DNA of 35,839 nucleotides from Polyangiaceae bacterium (GCA_026989935.1 JALSIN010000004.1:1-35839), one strand, 5' to 3'; counted from the stretch's first letter, positions 16,989-27,896 are shown. Program-made: numbers and translations. Notes: generated by a model from the letters alone, not told the origin.

Positions 16989-19900
16989 CCGCCCCCACCG
17001 TTCCGCTGCCCGAACCGGGCCAGCCGCTGCTGCTCGAAGCGAGCGCCGGGACGGGCAAGACCTGGCAGGTGGCCGACCTCGTGCTGCGCCTCGTCGCCGA
17101 GGAGGGCGTGCCCCTGTCGGCGATCTTGCTCGTCACCTACACGAACGCCGCCACGGCCGAGCTGCGCGATCGGGTGCGCCGCCGGCTCGACGCCGCCCGC
17201 GCGGCCGTGGCAGGGGCGGCGGGCGATCGCCCGGACGCGACGCTCGCAGGGCTTTCGCAGTGGCCGAACGCGAAGGCGGGGCTCGACCAGGCGCTCGCCC
17301 GCTTCGACGACCTGTTCGTCAGCACGATCCACGGTTTTTGCCAGCGCACCCTCGTCGAGCACGCCACCAGCGCCGGCTTCGTCCCACCGCGCGAGGTGAT
17401 CCCCACCGCCGAAGCGTTCGCGCGGCCGGCCCTGTTCGAGCCGCGCACCGTGGCCGCACGCTGGCCCGATCCCGGGCGGTTCGAGCTGCTCGCCCGCCTC
17501 GGCTGGCGCGGCCCGTCGAACCTGCCCGCCCACGCCGCGACGGTCTGCGGGGCGATGCTGGCCCCGTCGCCGGCCGAGGTGGCCGAGGTGCCCGCGCCGG
17601 CCGGCGACGCCACCCGGACCGGACGCCTCACCCCCGACCGGGCGGCGGACGAGGCCGAAGACCTCGTGCGCGGCCTCCTGCGCGACCTCGCCGGACACCG
17701 CGCCACGATCGAGGCGGCGCTCGCGGCCGGGGCGGCCGGCGACGCCCGGCCGGTTCCCGATCCGAGCGCCCCGACGGCCGAGGTCGCTGCCTTCGTCGCC
17801 GCGCTCTACGAGCGCCGCCGCGCCGATCCGGGGGCGCTTTCGGCCATCGAGCCGCGCCTTGCCCGTTTCGACGCGGCCTGGGACGCGCTGGCCCGCCGCC
17901 TCTTTGCGAGCCTCGCCACGGGGCTGCGCGCCCGCGTGCGCTCGGCCATGGCCGACGCCGGTGTGCTCACCTACGACGAGATGCTCGCCCGCCTCGACGA
18001 AGCCCTCGACGGGGAGGACGGCGGCCCCCTCGGGCGGGCCCTGCGGCAGCGCCTTCGGGTGGCGATCGTGGACGAGTTCCAGGACACGGACCCCACCCAG
18101 TGGTCGATCCTGCGCAAGCTGTTCGTCCACCCCGACGCCCGTCTGGTCCTCGTGGGCGATCCGAAGCAGTCGATCTACCGCTTCCGCGGCGCCGACATCC
18201 ACACCTACGCCCGCGCCGCGGCCGCGCCGGGCGTCCGCAAGGTCCCCTTGACCCGCAACTTCCGCTCGGACGGGCCGTTGCTCGCCGGCCTGGAGCACCT
18301 GTTCGGTCCGGGCACGGGTGCGTTCATGTCCGACGACTTCGACTTCGTGTCCGTCGAGGCCGCCCCGGGCCGCGAAGCCTTCGGCCTCGAGGGCGCCCCG
18401 CCCGTGACGACGGCCGACGGCCCGCGCCCGCGGCGCCCGTTCGAGCTTCGCCTCGTGACGACGGCGGAAGGGGCCGCGGGGGTCGCGGCGGTGCGCGAGC
18501 GATTGTGCGAGGCGTGCGCCGCGGAGGTCGCGGCCCTGCTGGCCGCCGGGACGCGCCTTGCCGGCGAGGCCGACGGGACGCGCCCCCTGCGGGCGAGCGA
18601 CGTGGCCGTCCTGGTCTACGACCACCGCCAGGCCGCGCGCATGGAGGCCGCGCTCGCCGCCCGTGGGATCCGCTGCGTCCGCCCCGCCACCGCCTCGGTG
18701 TTCGGCAGCGACGCCGCCCGCTGGCTGCGCGACGTGGTGTTCGCCTGCGCCGACCGCGAGGGGACCGCTGCGTTGCACCGGATCGCCCTCGGCCCGTTTG
18801 GGGGCCTTACGCACGAGGAAGCCGCCGTCCTGTCCGGGGACCTCGAGCCCGACGATCCCGCCGCCCCCACGGCCCGGCGCAAGCTCGACGCGCTGCTGGC
18901 CGCCCTCGACCACCTGCGCGCCACCTGGCGGCGGCGCGGCTTCGGTCCGGCCGTCGAGGCCTTTTGGGCGCGCACCCAAGCGCTGGAGGCGATCGCCACC
19001 CTCGAACACGGCGACCGGCACGTCACCGACCTGCGCCACCTCGTCGAGCTGTGCCACGCCGAGCAGCGGCGCGGCTTCCTGTCCCCGGAGGGCCTGGCCC
19101 GCTTCCTCGACGCCGCGATCCGAGAAGCCTCGACGAGCGGGGCCGTACGGCCGGCCGCCGGTGACCCGACGCTCCTTCGGCTCGACTCGGACGAAGACGC
19201 GGTGTCGATCGTCACCGTCTGGGGTAGCAAGGGCCTCACCTTCGAGGTCACCTTCGTGCCGTTCGCAGGCCTGCGCACGGTTGCGCCGGGCAAGCCGAAC
19301 GAGCTGGTGGCCGGCTTCGATCCGCGCCGAGGCCGCCGGGTGCTCGCCCCGGCCCGGCCGGTCGCCTTCGATGCCATCGACGGCGCCGAGGCGCCGGCCA
19401 CGGACCTCACCCGGCGGGTGCTCCAGGCCGAGGAGGACGACGCCTTCCGCGAGGAGATCCGCCTGCTGTACGTGGCCCTCACCCGCGCGCGGCACCACGT
19501 GGTGTTGTTCGCGCCGGACGCCCTCGACATGCGCGGCGGCGGGCGGCGGCCGCTGCTGCACCTGCTCGGCCGGCCACGAAACGCCCGCGGCGCCGTCGCC
19601 GTCGATCGCGGGTCGTTCGGCGCGACGGATCACCTGCCGGCGGACCGGGATGCGCTCGCGGCACGCCTGGCGCACCTGGCCGACACCTCGAACGGGACCG
19701 TGGGGTTTGCAGAGGTCCCCTCGGACCGCGACCTTTCGCAAGGCCCCCAGCCGTCGCACCGCCGCCAGGCGGCGGCCCCGATCGCCCGGCGCCCGATCGA
19801 CCCGCCCCGGTTCGTGCGCGACTTCCAGGTGGCGAGCTTCTCCGCCTGGGCCGCCGGCGGCGTGGCCGACCCGGAGGAGCCGGCCGCGCCCGAAGAGCGC

Positions 19901-20896
19901 GCCCTCGAGGCGGCCCTCGAACACGACGCGCCCGAGTCCGATGGCCCGAGGGCGCCGGTCCCAGACGCGGCGGTCCCAGCCTCGCCCCCGGCCGCCGAGG
20001 GGCCGCCGCCGAGCTTCGAGGGCGTCGCCCCCGGCCGCCACACCGGCACGGCGATCCACGAGCTGCTCGAACGGCTCGACTTCCCCACGGGCCTGCTCGA
20101 CGACGGGCGGCGGCCGGCCGCCTTCCTCGCGGCCCGCTTCGCCCGCGCCGGCCTCGATCCGGCCGCCGCCGCCGTCGTCGAACGCGACCTTGCGGCCGTG
20201 TTGCAAACGCCCCTCGACAACGCCCGGCTCCCGATCCCGCCCGGCTGGTGCCTGGCGCGGATCGACCGGGAAGACCGACTCGACGAGCTCGTCTTCGACC
20301 TGGCCATGGGGGCCGGCACCGCCTACCGGCGCGGCACGACGGCCGCCGTGCGGATCGACACGGCGGGCGTGCGCGCGGCCCTCGCACACCGGCTCGAAAC
20401 GGACCCGAACTGGGAGGGCGCCGCCTGGCTCGCGCCGCTGGTCGAGCGCGGCCTGCCGGACGTCGCGGGAATCCTCACCGGTTCCATCGACCTGTTGTTC
20501 CGCCTGCGGGACGGCGCGACGACCCGCACCTTCGTGGTGGACTACAAGACGAACCGCCTGTGCTTCGGGGCGGCTCCCCACGACGGAGAAGCCTACGACG
20601 CGCCCCACCTCGCCCACGCGATGGCGGACCACCACTACCACTTGCAAGGGTTGCTGTACACGCTCGCCGCCCACCGGTTCCTGCGGGACCAACTCGGCGC
20701 GGACTACGACTACGACCGGCACTTCGGCGGCCACATGTACCTGTTCCTTCGGGGGATGTCCGGTCCCGACACCCCGCGCACCGGCCCCGCGGGCGCCTGC
20801 CGGGGCGTGTACGCCGACCGCTGGCCGCGCGCGGTCATCGAGGCACTCGACCGGGCCTTCGGGGCCGGCTGCCTAACCTCGGGAGGGCCCCCGTGA
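16985..20896 (+). CDS. recB: RecB, exonuclease V beta subunit (3'-5' helicase and nuclease)
   Basis: The protein is 1,303 aa from the ATG at 16985, with GGGAGG at 16970-16975. The track ORF from 12176 is only an open-frame extension. SF1A helicase motifs are all present: Walker A ASAGTGKT (19-26), 'LLVTYTNAATAELRDRV', 'VSTIHGFCQRTL', VDEFQDTD (D363, E364), 'GDPKQSIYRFRGADIHTY', 'TVWGSKGLTFEVTFVP' and 'LLYVALTRARHHVVLF'. A Pro/Ala/Glu-rich linker (~residues 960-1015) leads to the nuclease domain with 'GSIDLLF' (D1169) and 'FVVDYKTNRL' (D1186, K1188), so nuclease activity is predicted. RecB drives one strand of the bipolar RecBCD motor and cuts DNA until Chi. It overlaps recC and recD by 4 nt each. 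Confidence 0.95.
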   Translation: MTAPTVPLPEPGQPLLLEASAGTGKTWQVADLVLRLVAEEGVPLSAILLVTYTNAATAELRDRVRRRLDAARAAVAGAAGDRPDATLAGLSQWPNAKAGLDQALARFDDLFVSTIHGFCQRTLVEHATSAGFVPPREVIPTAEAFARPALFEPRTVAARWPDPGRFELLARLGWRGPSNLPAHAATVCGAMLAPSPAEVAEVPAPAGDATRTGRLTPDRAADEAEDLVRGLLRDLAGHRATIEAALAAGAAGDARPVPDPSAPTAEVAAFVAALYERRRADPGALSAIEPRLARFDAAWDALARRLFASLATGLRARVRSAMADAGVLTYDEMLARLDEALDGEDGGPLGRALRQRLRVAIVDEFQDTDPTQWSILRKLFVHPDARLVLVGDPKQSIYRFRGADIHTYARAAAAPGVRKVPLTRNFRSDGPLLAGLEHLFGPGTGAFMSDDFDFVSVEAAPGREAFGLEGAPPVTTADGPRPRRPFELRLVTTAEGAAGVAAVRERLCEACAAEVAALLAAGTRLAGEADGTRPLRASDVAVLVYDHRQAARMEAALAARGIRCVRPATASVFGSDAARWLRDVVFACADREGTAALHRIALGPFGGLTHEEAAVLSGDLEPDDPAAPTARRKLDALLAALDHLRATWRRRGFGPAVEAFWARTQALEAIATLEHGDRHVTDLRHLVELCHAEQRRGFLSPEGLARFLDAAIREASTSGAVRPAAGDPTLLRLDSDEDAVSIVTVWGSKGLTFEVTFVPFAGLRTVAPGKPNELVAGFDPRRGRRVLAPARPVAFDAIDGAEAPATDLTRRVLQAEEDDAFREEIRLLYVALTRARHHVVLFAPDALDMRGGGRRPLLHLLGRPRNARGAVAVDRGSFGATDHLPADRDALAARLAHLADTSNGTVGFAEVPSDRDLSQGPQPSHRRQAAAPIARRPIDPPRFVRDFQVASFSAWAAGGVADPEEPAAPEERALEAALEHDAPESDGPRAPVPDAAVPASPPAAEGPPPSFEGVAPGRHTGTAIHELLERLDFPTGLLDDGRRPAAFLAARFARAGLDPAAAAVVERDLAAVLQTPLDNARLPIPPGWCLARIDREDRLDELVFDLAMGAGTAYRRGTTAAVRIDTAGVRAALAHRLETDPNWEGAAWLAPLVERGLPDVAGILTGSIDLLFRLRDGATTRTFVVDYKTNRLCFGAAPHDGEAYDAPHLAHAMADHHYHLQGLLYTLAAHRFLRDQLGADYDYDRHFGGHMYLFLRGMSGPDTPRTGPAGACRGVYADRWPRAVIEALDRAFGAGCLTSGGPP

Positions 20897-22860
20897 GGCG
20901 CGCCCTTGCGGCTCGGCTGGACCTTTGCGTGGCGAACCCGACGCTCGCCCGCGCGATCGCGCCGTGGATCGCGGCCGGGCTGTGCGACGCCGCCGATGCC
21001 GCCGTCGTGGACGTGCTCGCCGAGCGCGCGGGGGCGCGGTGCGCCGACGCCGAGGTGGCGCTGGCACTCGCCCTGGCCGCGGTGCGGTTCGGGCACGTGG
21101 GGCTCGCGTTGCGGGCGCAGGTGCCGTGGGACGAGCCCGACGGCCCCGCGGCGGCCGGACCCCGGCTCGCTCCGGCGCGCCTGCGCGACGAACTCGCTCG
21201 CTCGCCGCTGGTGACCATCGAGGGGCCGGACCCCGGCGACGGGGCCGCGCCCGAGCGCCCCTTCCGCCTCGTGCTGCGCGACCACCTCGGACGCCCGCCG
21301 CTGCTTTCGTGCCGGCGCCTGCACCACGAGGAAGTGCGCACGGCCGAGGCGCTGGGCCGGCTGGCGGCGGCCACCCCGCACCCGCCCGTGGATGCGACGC
21401 GGGTGGACGCGCTGGTGACGCGGTTGCTGCCGGGGGACGCCTCGGCCGAGGCGCGGGCCGCCGTCCGCACGTGTCTGCGCCGGGCGCTCGGGATCGTGAC
21501 CGGCGGCCCGGGGACCGGCAAGACGTACACGGTGCAGCGGCTGCTGGCCGTCCTGCTCGCCGCCGCCCCCGCCGACGCGCCGCTTCGCGTCGTGGCCGCG
21601 GCGCCGACCGGCAAGGCCGCCGCCCGCCTGACCGAGGCCCTCGGCGAACGGCTCGCCGCCCTGGACGTACCCGAGGCCGTCCGAGAGCGTCTCCAGGCGA
21701 TCCGCGCCACGACGGTCCACGGGCTGTTGCGGATCCGTCCCGACGGCACCTGCCGTCACGGTCCCGGCGCCCCCCTACCCGCCGACGTGGTGGTCGTGGA
21801 CGAGGCTTCGATGTTGGACCTTACGACCATGCGGCGCCTCGTCGAGGCCGTGGCCCACGACCCCGCGGAGAACGCGGCCGCCCGCCTCGTGCTGTTGGGC
21901 GACCCGGACCAGCTCGCGAGCGTCGAGGCCGGGGCCGTCCTGGCCGACCTGGTGGACCCGGCCGCCGGCCTCGGCGGGCACGTCGCGCGTCTTACGGTCG
22001 GCCACCGGTTCGGCGAGGCCCCGCGGATCGCCGCCCTGGCCGCGGCGATCCGCGAAGACCGCGTCTCCGACGCGCTGGCGCTGTTGGGCGGCGGCGGCCC
22101 GCCGGACCCGTGCCCGGACCGGATCCGCCACGTCCTCGGCCCCCGCGCCACCCCCACCGGCGTGCTGCGTCACCTGGCTGCGCCGCTCTCCGCCCCCGGG
22201 GGGCTGGCCGACGTGCTGCGCGCCGACCGGTGGCGCGCGCGGGCCGAGCGCCGGCGGCCGGCCGACCCTGCGGCCGTCGAACGCGCCCTCGACGCCCTGG
22301 CGCGCTACCGGGTGCTGACCACCTACCGCCGCGGCCCCCTCGGCGCCGAGACGCTGGCCGAGGCCCTCGAAGCGCACCTGATCGCCGCGGCCGACCTGAC
22401 CGGGTTCGACGGGCCCGGGGGGATCCGGGCCGGCTCGGTCGTGCTCGTCACACGCAACGACCCGCGGGTGGGTCTTCGCAACGGGGACGTGGGGCTCGTG
22501 CTGCCCGACGGAGATCGCCTGTCGGCGTTCTTTCGTGACGCGGGCGCGATCCGGCGGGTGCATGTGGCGAACCTGCCCGCCTGGGAGCGCGGCGCCGCCA
22601 TGACGGTCCACAAGAGCCAGGGGTCGCAGTTCGAGCGCGTGGCCTTCGTGGTCGGGGACCGGGAGGGGCCGCTGCTGACCCGCGAGCTGGTCTACACGGC
22701 GGTCACCCGGGCGCGGGCGCGGATCGACTGGTACGGCGATCCGGCCGTCGTCGAGCGCGCCCTCGGGCGCCGCATCGAACGGGCCACCCACCTCGCCCAC
22801 CGCCTCGCCGCCGCCCGGCGCGCAGGAGGCGGTCACGGGCCGAAGGCCGCGAACAACTGA
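20893..22860 (+). CDS. recD: RecD, exonuclease V alpha subunit (5'-3' helicase)
   Basis: The protein is 655 aa from a GTG at 20893 that overlaps the recB stop (GTGA), with GGGAGGG at 20881-20887. The N-terminal ~180 residues are the RecC-binding part. The SF1B helicase core shows Walker A GGPGTGKT (204-211), 'VAAAPTGKAAARLTE', 'ATTVHGLLRI', Walker B 'VVVVDEASMLDL' (D303, E304), 'LVLLGDPDQLASVEAGAVLADL', and C-terminal motifs 'MTVHKSQGSQFERV' and 'LVYTAVTRARARIDWYG'. RecD is the fast motor of RecBCD, acting on the 5'-ended strand. The length is typical. The last 28 nt overlap the end of a convergent - strand gene. Confidence 0.94.
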   Translation: MRRALAARLDLCVANPTLARAIAPWIAAGLCDAADAAVVDVLAERAGARCADAEVALALALAAVRFGHVGLALRAQVPWDEPDGPAAAGPRLAPARLRDELARSPLVTIEGPDPGDGAAPERPFRLVLRDHLGRPPLLSCRRLHHEEVRTAEALGRLAAATPHPPVDATRVDALVTRLLPGDASAEARAAVRTCLRRALGIVTGGPGTGKTYTVQRLLAVLLAAAPADAPLRVVAAAPTGKAAARLTEALGERLAALDVPEAVRERLQAIRATTVHGLLRIRPDGTCRHGPGAPLPADVVVVDEASMLDLTTMRRLVEAVAHDPAENAAARLVLLGDPDQLASVEAGAVLADLVDPAAGLGGHVARLTVGHRFGEAPRIAALAAAIREDRVSDALALLGGGGPPDPCPDRIRHVLGPRATPTGVLRHLAAPLSAPGGLADVLRADRWRARAERRRPADPAAVERALDALARYRVLTTYRRGPLGAETLAEALEAHLIAAADLTGFDGPGGIRAGSVVLVTRNDPRVGLRNGDVGLVLPDGDRLSAFFRDAGAIRRVHVANLPAWERGAAMTVHKSQGSQFERVAFVVGDREGPLLTRELVYTAVTRARARIDWYGDPAVVERALGRRIERATHLAHRLAAARRAGGGHGPKAANN

Positions 22861-23279
22861 CTGAACGCCAGGTCCATCGTCTGGTCGGGGGCGCTCGAAC
22901 AGTCCGGCCGCACGCTCGGCTCAGTCGGGCACGGGTAGTCGCGGTTGGCAGACCACATACCGAGCGACCCGAGGTCCTGCGCCCGAGGCCGGTCCGTAAG
23001 GGGCTGGGCGCCCGAGAGGGTGAAAACCTCGGCCGCCACGTCGTTGCGACCGACCATGGGGGCCGCGCCCAGCATCCGCCACAGCGCGCCGTCGTTCTTC
23101 GACGCTCCCGCGTCCTCGTAGATCCGAGCGAGCTGCCCGTGGACGCTCGCAAGCGCCATCGTGGCGTACGCCCTCATCTTGCCGTCGGGGTTCGGCGCCG
23201 CGCCGGCCAAGACGGCGGCCACCACCCCCGTGTGGCGTACCAAGGCTCCCGCTGCGGCGACCGGGGACCGGCCATTCAC
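22833..23279 (-). CDS. Small hypothetical protein, convergent with recD
   Basis: I place the start at the GTG at 23279 (about 148 aa); an ATG at 23177 would give 114 aa, and the open frame runs to 23921. I do not recognise the family. The C-terminal 110 residues look like a real protein rather than a shadow: 'ATMALASVHGQLARIYEDAG', 'MVGRNDVAAEVFTLSGAQPL', 'RPRAQDLGSLGMWSANRDYP' and two Cys (C-PTEPSVRPDC). No clear signal peptide or ribosome site decides the start, so the N-terminus is uncertain. It overlaps the recD 3' end by 28 nt and faces away from the lipase gene. Confidence 0.5.
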   Translation of the reverse strand: MNGRSPVAAAGALVRHTGVVAAVLAGAAPNPDGKMRAYATMALASVHGQLARIYEDAGASKNDGALWRMLGAAPMVGRNDVAAEVFTLSGAQPLTDRPRAQDLGSLGMWSANRDYPCPTEPSVRPDCSSAPDQTMDLAFSQLFAAFGP

Positions 23280-23374
23280 CCCGGCGCAGGCGACGATCCG
23301 CGGCGGAGACGCCCTCCGACCGCGCAAGGTCGCGGGCCCGGCGCGGCCCTCGCCGTTTGTTAGGCTTCCCACCC

Positions 23375-24655
23375 GTGCGCACGTGGAGCCGTCCCGCCCT
23401 GGCACTCGTCGCGGTGTGCGTACTTGCGGCCTGTGCCTTCCGCAGGCTACGACACGACACCGCCGAGATGGCCAGCCAGGCCGTACTGGCCGGCGAGGTC
23501 CGTGTCCCGGGGTTCGACGGCCGCGCCCCGCTGGTGGTGGCCGCGGGCAAACTGCCCGAAGACGGCGGCTCGCTGCTGCAGGTGTTCGGGTCGCACGTGC
23601 TGCGCGAGCCCGATGCGTTCGCGATCCGTGTGCCGCCGGGCAAGTACGTGGTCGGCGCCTACGTGGACGAAAACCGCGACGGCCACTGGAATCTCGGGGA
23701 GCGCGGCACCGTCTCCCGGGTACTTCGGGTGGCCGCCGGCAAGCGGATCGGGGGGCTCCGTCTGTCCATCGGGCAAACCGGGGGGCGACCGCCGGACCTC
23801 GACGAGTACCGTGCACTCGAAGCCTTCGAGCTGGCTCGCGGCGACGTGGTGCCCCTCGACGACCCACGCTTCGGGGAGGCGCCCGCCCGCCGGGGCATGT
23901 GGGAGCCGCTGGCCGCCGCACGGGACCTGCGCCCCGGCGTCTACATGCTCCGACCCTACGACCCGAACAAGACGCCGGTCCTGTTCGTACACGGCATGAT
24001 GGGATTTCCGCAGCAGTTCGCCGCTCTCATCGCCGACCTCGACCGGCGCCGGTTTCAGCCCTGGGTGGCGCTCTACCCGTCCGGCCTGGCGTTCGACGGC
24101 GTGGCGAACGTCTTGCACCTGCTGATGAACGAGATCGAGGCGCGATACGCCCCCAAACGCATCTGTGTCGTCGCCCACAGCATGGGCGGACTGGTGGCCC
24201 GCAAGTTCGTCGGGATCCACGAGAAGAAGACCCCCGACCACCCCATCCGAGCGCTGGTGACGCTGGCCTCCCCCGTGGGCGGGATGCCCTCTGCGGGGAT
24301 GGGCGTCAAGATGGCCCCGGCGGTGGTGCCGTCGTGGTACGACATCGCCCCGGGCAGCGAGTTCCTCGCCACTTTGTACCGGCCGCCGCTTCCGGACGAG
24401 GTGGAGTATCACCTGCTGTTCGCCTACGACGGCAAGGGCGCGGACGACGGCACGGTCCCGATCCCCCGCCAGCTCAGGGACGAGGCGCAAGGCGAGGCGA
24501 CGGTGGTCCGAGGATACGAGGCCACCCACGTCGGGATCCTGCGCTCGAAGGCGGCTGCCGCCCAGGTCCGCCGCGCGCTGGACCGCTGCCGCGGGGACCG
24601 CCCCACGCCCGGCCCCGTCGCGCCCCGGCCCCTCGCCCCCGGCGTCCGACGCTGA
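23375..24655 (+). CDS. Alpha/beta-hydrolase (lipase/esterase-like) lipoprotein
   Basis: The protein is 426 aa from the GTG at 23375 (MRTWSRPALALVAVCVLAAC), chosen because it gives a clean lipoprotein signal with lipobox LAAC. Residues ~45-135 form a beta-rich domain ('VPPGKYVVGAYVDENRDGHWNLGE'), like a carboxypeptidase-regulatory-type sandwich. The hydrolase part starts at 'KTPVLFVHGMMGFPQQF' (oxyanion HG). It has nucleophile motif AHSMGG (Ser269), a probable acid in 'YDGKGADDGTVP' and the histidine in 'ATHVGILRS', so the catalytic triad looks complete. Such enzymes are PGAP1-/triacylglycerol-lipase-like and act on ester lipids at the cell surface. The substrate cannot be told. It stands alone: the genes on both sides are on the other strand. 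Confidence 0.8.
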   Translation: MRTWSRPALALVAVCVLAACAFRRLRHDTAEMASQAVLAGEVRVPGFDGRAPLVVAAGKLPEDGGSLLQVFGSHVLREPDAFAIRVPPGKYVVGAYVDENRDGHWNLGERGTVSRVLRVAAGKRIGGLRLSIGQTGGRPPDLDEYRALEAFELARGDVVPLDDPRFGEAPARRGMWEPLAAARDLRPGVYMLRPYDPNKTPVLFVHGMMGFPQQFAALIADLDRRRFQPWVALYPSGLAFDGVANVLHLLMNEIEARYAPKRICVVAHSMGGLVARKFVGIHEKKTPDHPIRALVTLASPVGGMPSAGMGVKMAPAVVPSWYDIAPGSEFLATLYRPPLPDEVEYHLLFAYDGKGADDGTVPIPRQLRDEAQGEATVVRGYEATHVGILRSKAAAAQVRRALDRCRGDRPTPGPVAPRPLAPGVRR

Positions 24656-24916
24656 CGACGCCGGGCCACGCCACGAACGCCCCAGGCCCTCGCCGCGACG
24701 GGTGGCCGCCCCGGTCCACCGTCCGGCCCGCACTTACGTTCCGTCCTATATTTTTGTTTTCTGGTTCGGGGCGACGGGAGCGTGCACGGATCCGGTCTCG
24801 GCCCCGGTGGCCGGGCCGGTCTCCGGAACCGTCGCCGACTCCGTACCGATGACCGCAGCGGTCCGCCTGCCCGCCCCCGGGCCGAACCGGTGGCCGAGCC
24901 GGGCCGGCAGGGGGGG
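24656..24916. other. Intergenic region with an isolated AT-rich patch
   Basis: This 261-bp gap lies between the lipase stop and the end of the convergent small gene. It holds no gene I can support; track ORF 24702..24974 lacks a ribosome site and runs into the - strand gene. The one notable feature is TATATTTTTGTTTT at 24747-24760, very unusual in this GC-rich DNA. A T-run in the + direction after the lipase would fit termination, but no adjoining strong stem is visible. Confidence 0.4.
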
Positions 24917-25255
24917 TCAGCCGGGCTGGGGAGACGGGCGCACGATCTCGCCGCTTACGAGCTTGCTGACGTAGGCGCCCACGGACTCGCGCGGCGGGCG
25001 ATCCACGGCCTCCACGGCCGAGGTGACCACGTCGGCACGCGAACCCCAGAACTGGATCCGGCGCCCGACGAACACGTGATCATGGCCGTGGGGCGGCAAC
25101 TCGATGGCCCGCAGCCGCAGCGCTGCGTGATCGCGCAGCCAGGTGCCGCTCTTGCGGTCGCGCACCCCCACGCACTCGTCGTCGCGCAGGTGGTACTCGG
25201 TGTTGCGGGTCACGAACAGACGATGGCGACGGCGGTTGACGGTTGGCGCTGCCAT
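24917..25255 (-). CDS. Small conserved-looking protein of unknown function
   Basis: The protein is 112 aa from the ATG at 25255 (MAAPTVNRRRHRLFVTRNTEYH). It is charged and soluble, with no signal or membrane segment. The dense mix 'LFVTRNTEYHLRDDECVGVRDRKSGTWL' followed by 'VFVGRRIQFWGSRADVVTSAVEAV' suggests a small beta-barrel-like fold. I do not recognise a named family and give no function. It is divergent from the rhomboid-like operon with a 125-bp space that could hold promoters for both. GGGG just before the ATG is a weak ribosome site. Confidence 0.65.
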   Translation of the reverse strand: MAAPTVNRRRHRLFVTRNTEYHLRDDECVGVRDRKSGTWLRDHAALRLRAIELPPHGHDHVFVGRRIQFWGSRADVVTSAVEAVDRPPRESVGAYVSKLVSGEIVRPSPQPG

Positions 25256-25380
25256 GGCCCCAAGGTAGGCGGCGCCGGGGGGGCGATCGCAAGAAAGCGG
25301 CGATCTTGGGCGCAGCAGGCGGCCCGCGGGCCGGTCGCCGGCGGGACGCCGCGCGGTCGCCGCCCTGCTACCCTGACCCC

Positions 25381-26064
25381 GTGCCCGCGCCGCCCCGCTG
25401 GTCCGCCCTGCCCCGCTTCGAGCGCGGCGGGCTCGCCCTGTTCGCCGCCGCCGCCGCGACGACGGCCCTGCTCGGCGACCACCGGCTCGGCGCCTCGCTG
25501 CTCCTCGACCCGGCCCGGACCTTCGCCGCCGGCGAGGCGTGGCGGGTCCTGTCGGCCCCGTTCGTCTTCCCGGAGGGCCGGGCCGGCGGCCTGCTGCTGA
25601 CCCTCGGCGTGCAGTGGTTCCTCGGCGGCCCCGTCGAGCGCAGCCTCGGCACCCGCCGCTACCTCGCCTGGACGCTCGGCGCCGCCGTCTTCGGGTACGC
25701 GATCCTCGCCGCCTTGGGCCTTGCGGGGCTCGTCCCGCCCGGCCCCGCGCGCTTCGGCGGCATGCTCCCCGCCGACCTGGCCGTCGCCACGACCTTCGGC
25801 CTTCGTCTGGCCCACGTGCGCCTGTCCTGGATGGGCGTGCTGCCCGTCGGCGCCCGCACCCTGGCCGGGGCCGTCGTCGGCCTCGCCCTCGCCTCCGAGG
25901 CCCTGTCCGGCGCCCCGCTCGTGGGCCTCGTGCCCCCGGTCGTCGCCGTCGCCGTCGCGTTCGCCCGTTTCGGACCGCGCCCGCCCTTCTCCCGCCGCGC
26001 CGGGCGACGCAGGCGTGCAAACCACCTGCGCGTCGTCCCCCCCGACGACGTCACCTTGCACTGA
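25381..26064 (+). CDS. Rhomboid-like integral membrane protein, probably not a protease
   Basis: The protein is 227 aa from the GTG at 25381 (MPAPPRWSALPRFERGG); the track start at 25243 lies in the divergent gene's promoter region. About six hydrophobic segments are visible. The stretch 'QWFLGGPVERSLGTRRYLAW' matches the rhomboid/Derlin-type G..xE...G..RYL motif between early membrane helices. The catalytic GxSG of true rhomboid proteases is missing: the corresponding place reads 'FGGMLPADLAVA'. I therefore infer an inactive rhomboid-fold protein that binds or escorts membrane proteins. The tail is Arg-rich ('RRAGRRRRANHL') and cytoplasmic by the positive-inside rule. The next gene starts 6 nt after its stop, pointing to a common operon with the FHA-sigma54 regulator. 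Confidence 0.7.
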   Translation: MPAPPRWSALPRFERGGLALFAAAAATTALLGDHRLGASLLLDPARTFAAGEAWRVLSAPFVFPEGRAGGLLLTLGVQWFLGGPVERSLGTRRYLAWTLGAAVFGYAILAALGLAGLVPPGPARFGGMLPADLAVATTFGLRLAHVRLSWMGVLPVGARTLAGAVVGLALASEALSGAPLVGLVPPVVAVAVAFARFGPRPPFSRRAGRRRRANHLRVVPPDDVTLH

Positions 26065-26070
26065 GCCACC

Positions 26071-27482
<1,412 letters not shown>

Positions 27483-27486
<4 letters not shown>

Positions 27487-27896
27487 CCCGCGGCCTCGCC
27501 CTCGCCGCCGTCGCCTGCCTCGGCGGCTGCGCCCTCGGCCGCTCGGAGCCGGAGATCGTCGCCCGGGCCTTCCTCGACGCCCTCGTGGCCGAGGACTACG
27601 AGACCGCCGTGGCCCTGTCCGTCCGCCCGGTGCGCGAGCGTCTTGCGGCCGCCGCACAGCGGGCGAGCGACCAGGTGGGCGGCCGCCGCACCTTCGCCGC
27701 GCACGAGATGTTCCAGGTGCTCGACCTGCCCGCCGGCCTGGGCGCGGCGACCCTCGTGGTCGAACGAGCCGGCGACGACGAGGCCGTCGTCACGATCCGC
27801 CTGCCCGACGACACGCACCGCAGCCTGTCCCTGCGCCGGGAAGACGGCGCCTTTCGAGTCGTGGTACCCCTGCCGGCCGAGGCCCCACCGCCGTGA
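27483..27896 (+). CDS. Small lipoprotein of unknown function
   Basis: The protein is 137 aa from a GTG at 27483 that overlaps the activator stop (GTGA), with GGGAGG at 27471-27476. The start MTRGLALAAVACLGGC is a lipoprotein signal with lipobox LGGC. The mature part 'EPEIVARAFLDALVAEDYETAVALSVRPVRERL' followed by a beta-rich half ('TLVVERAGDDEAVVTIRLPD', 'FRVVVPLP') resembles the small NTF2-like/DUF4878 cone fold common in secreted lipoproteins. This is a fold guess, not a family match. It overlaps the next gene by 4 nt, so it is co-translated in the same operon. Confidence 0.7.

Noticed and set aside
16919-20734. 1,271-aa - strand ORF opposite recB
   Set aside because: Low-complexity shadow of a high-GC gene; no motif, and recB on the other strand is certain.
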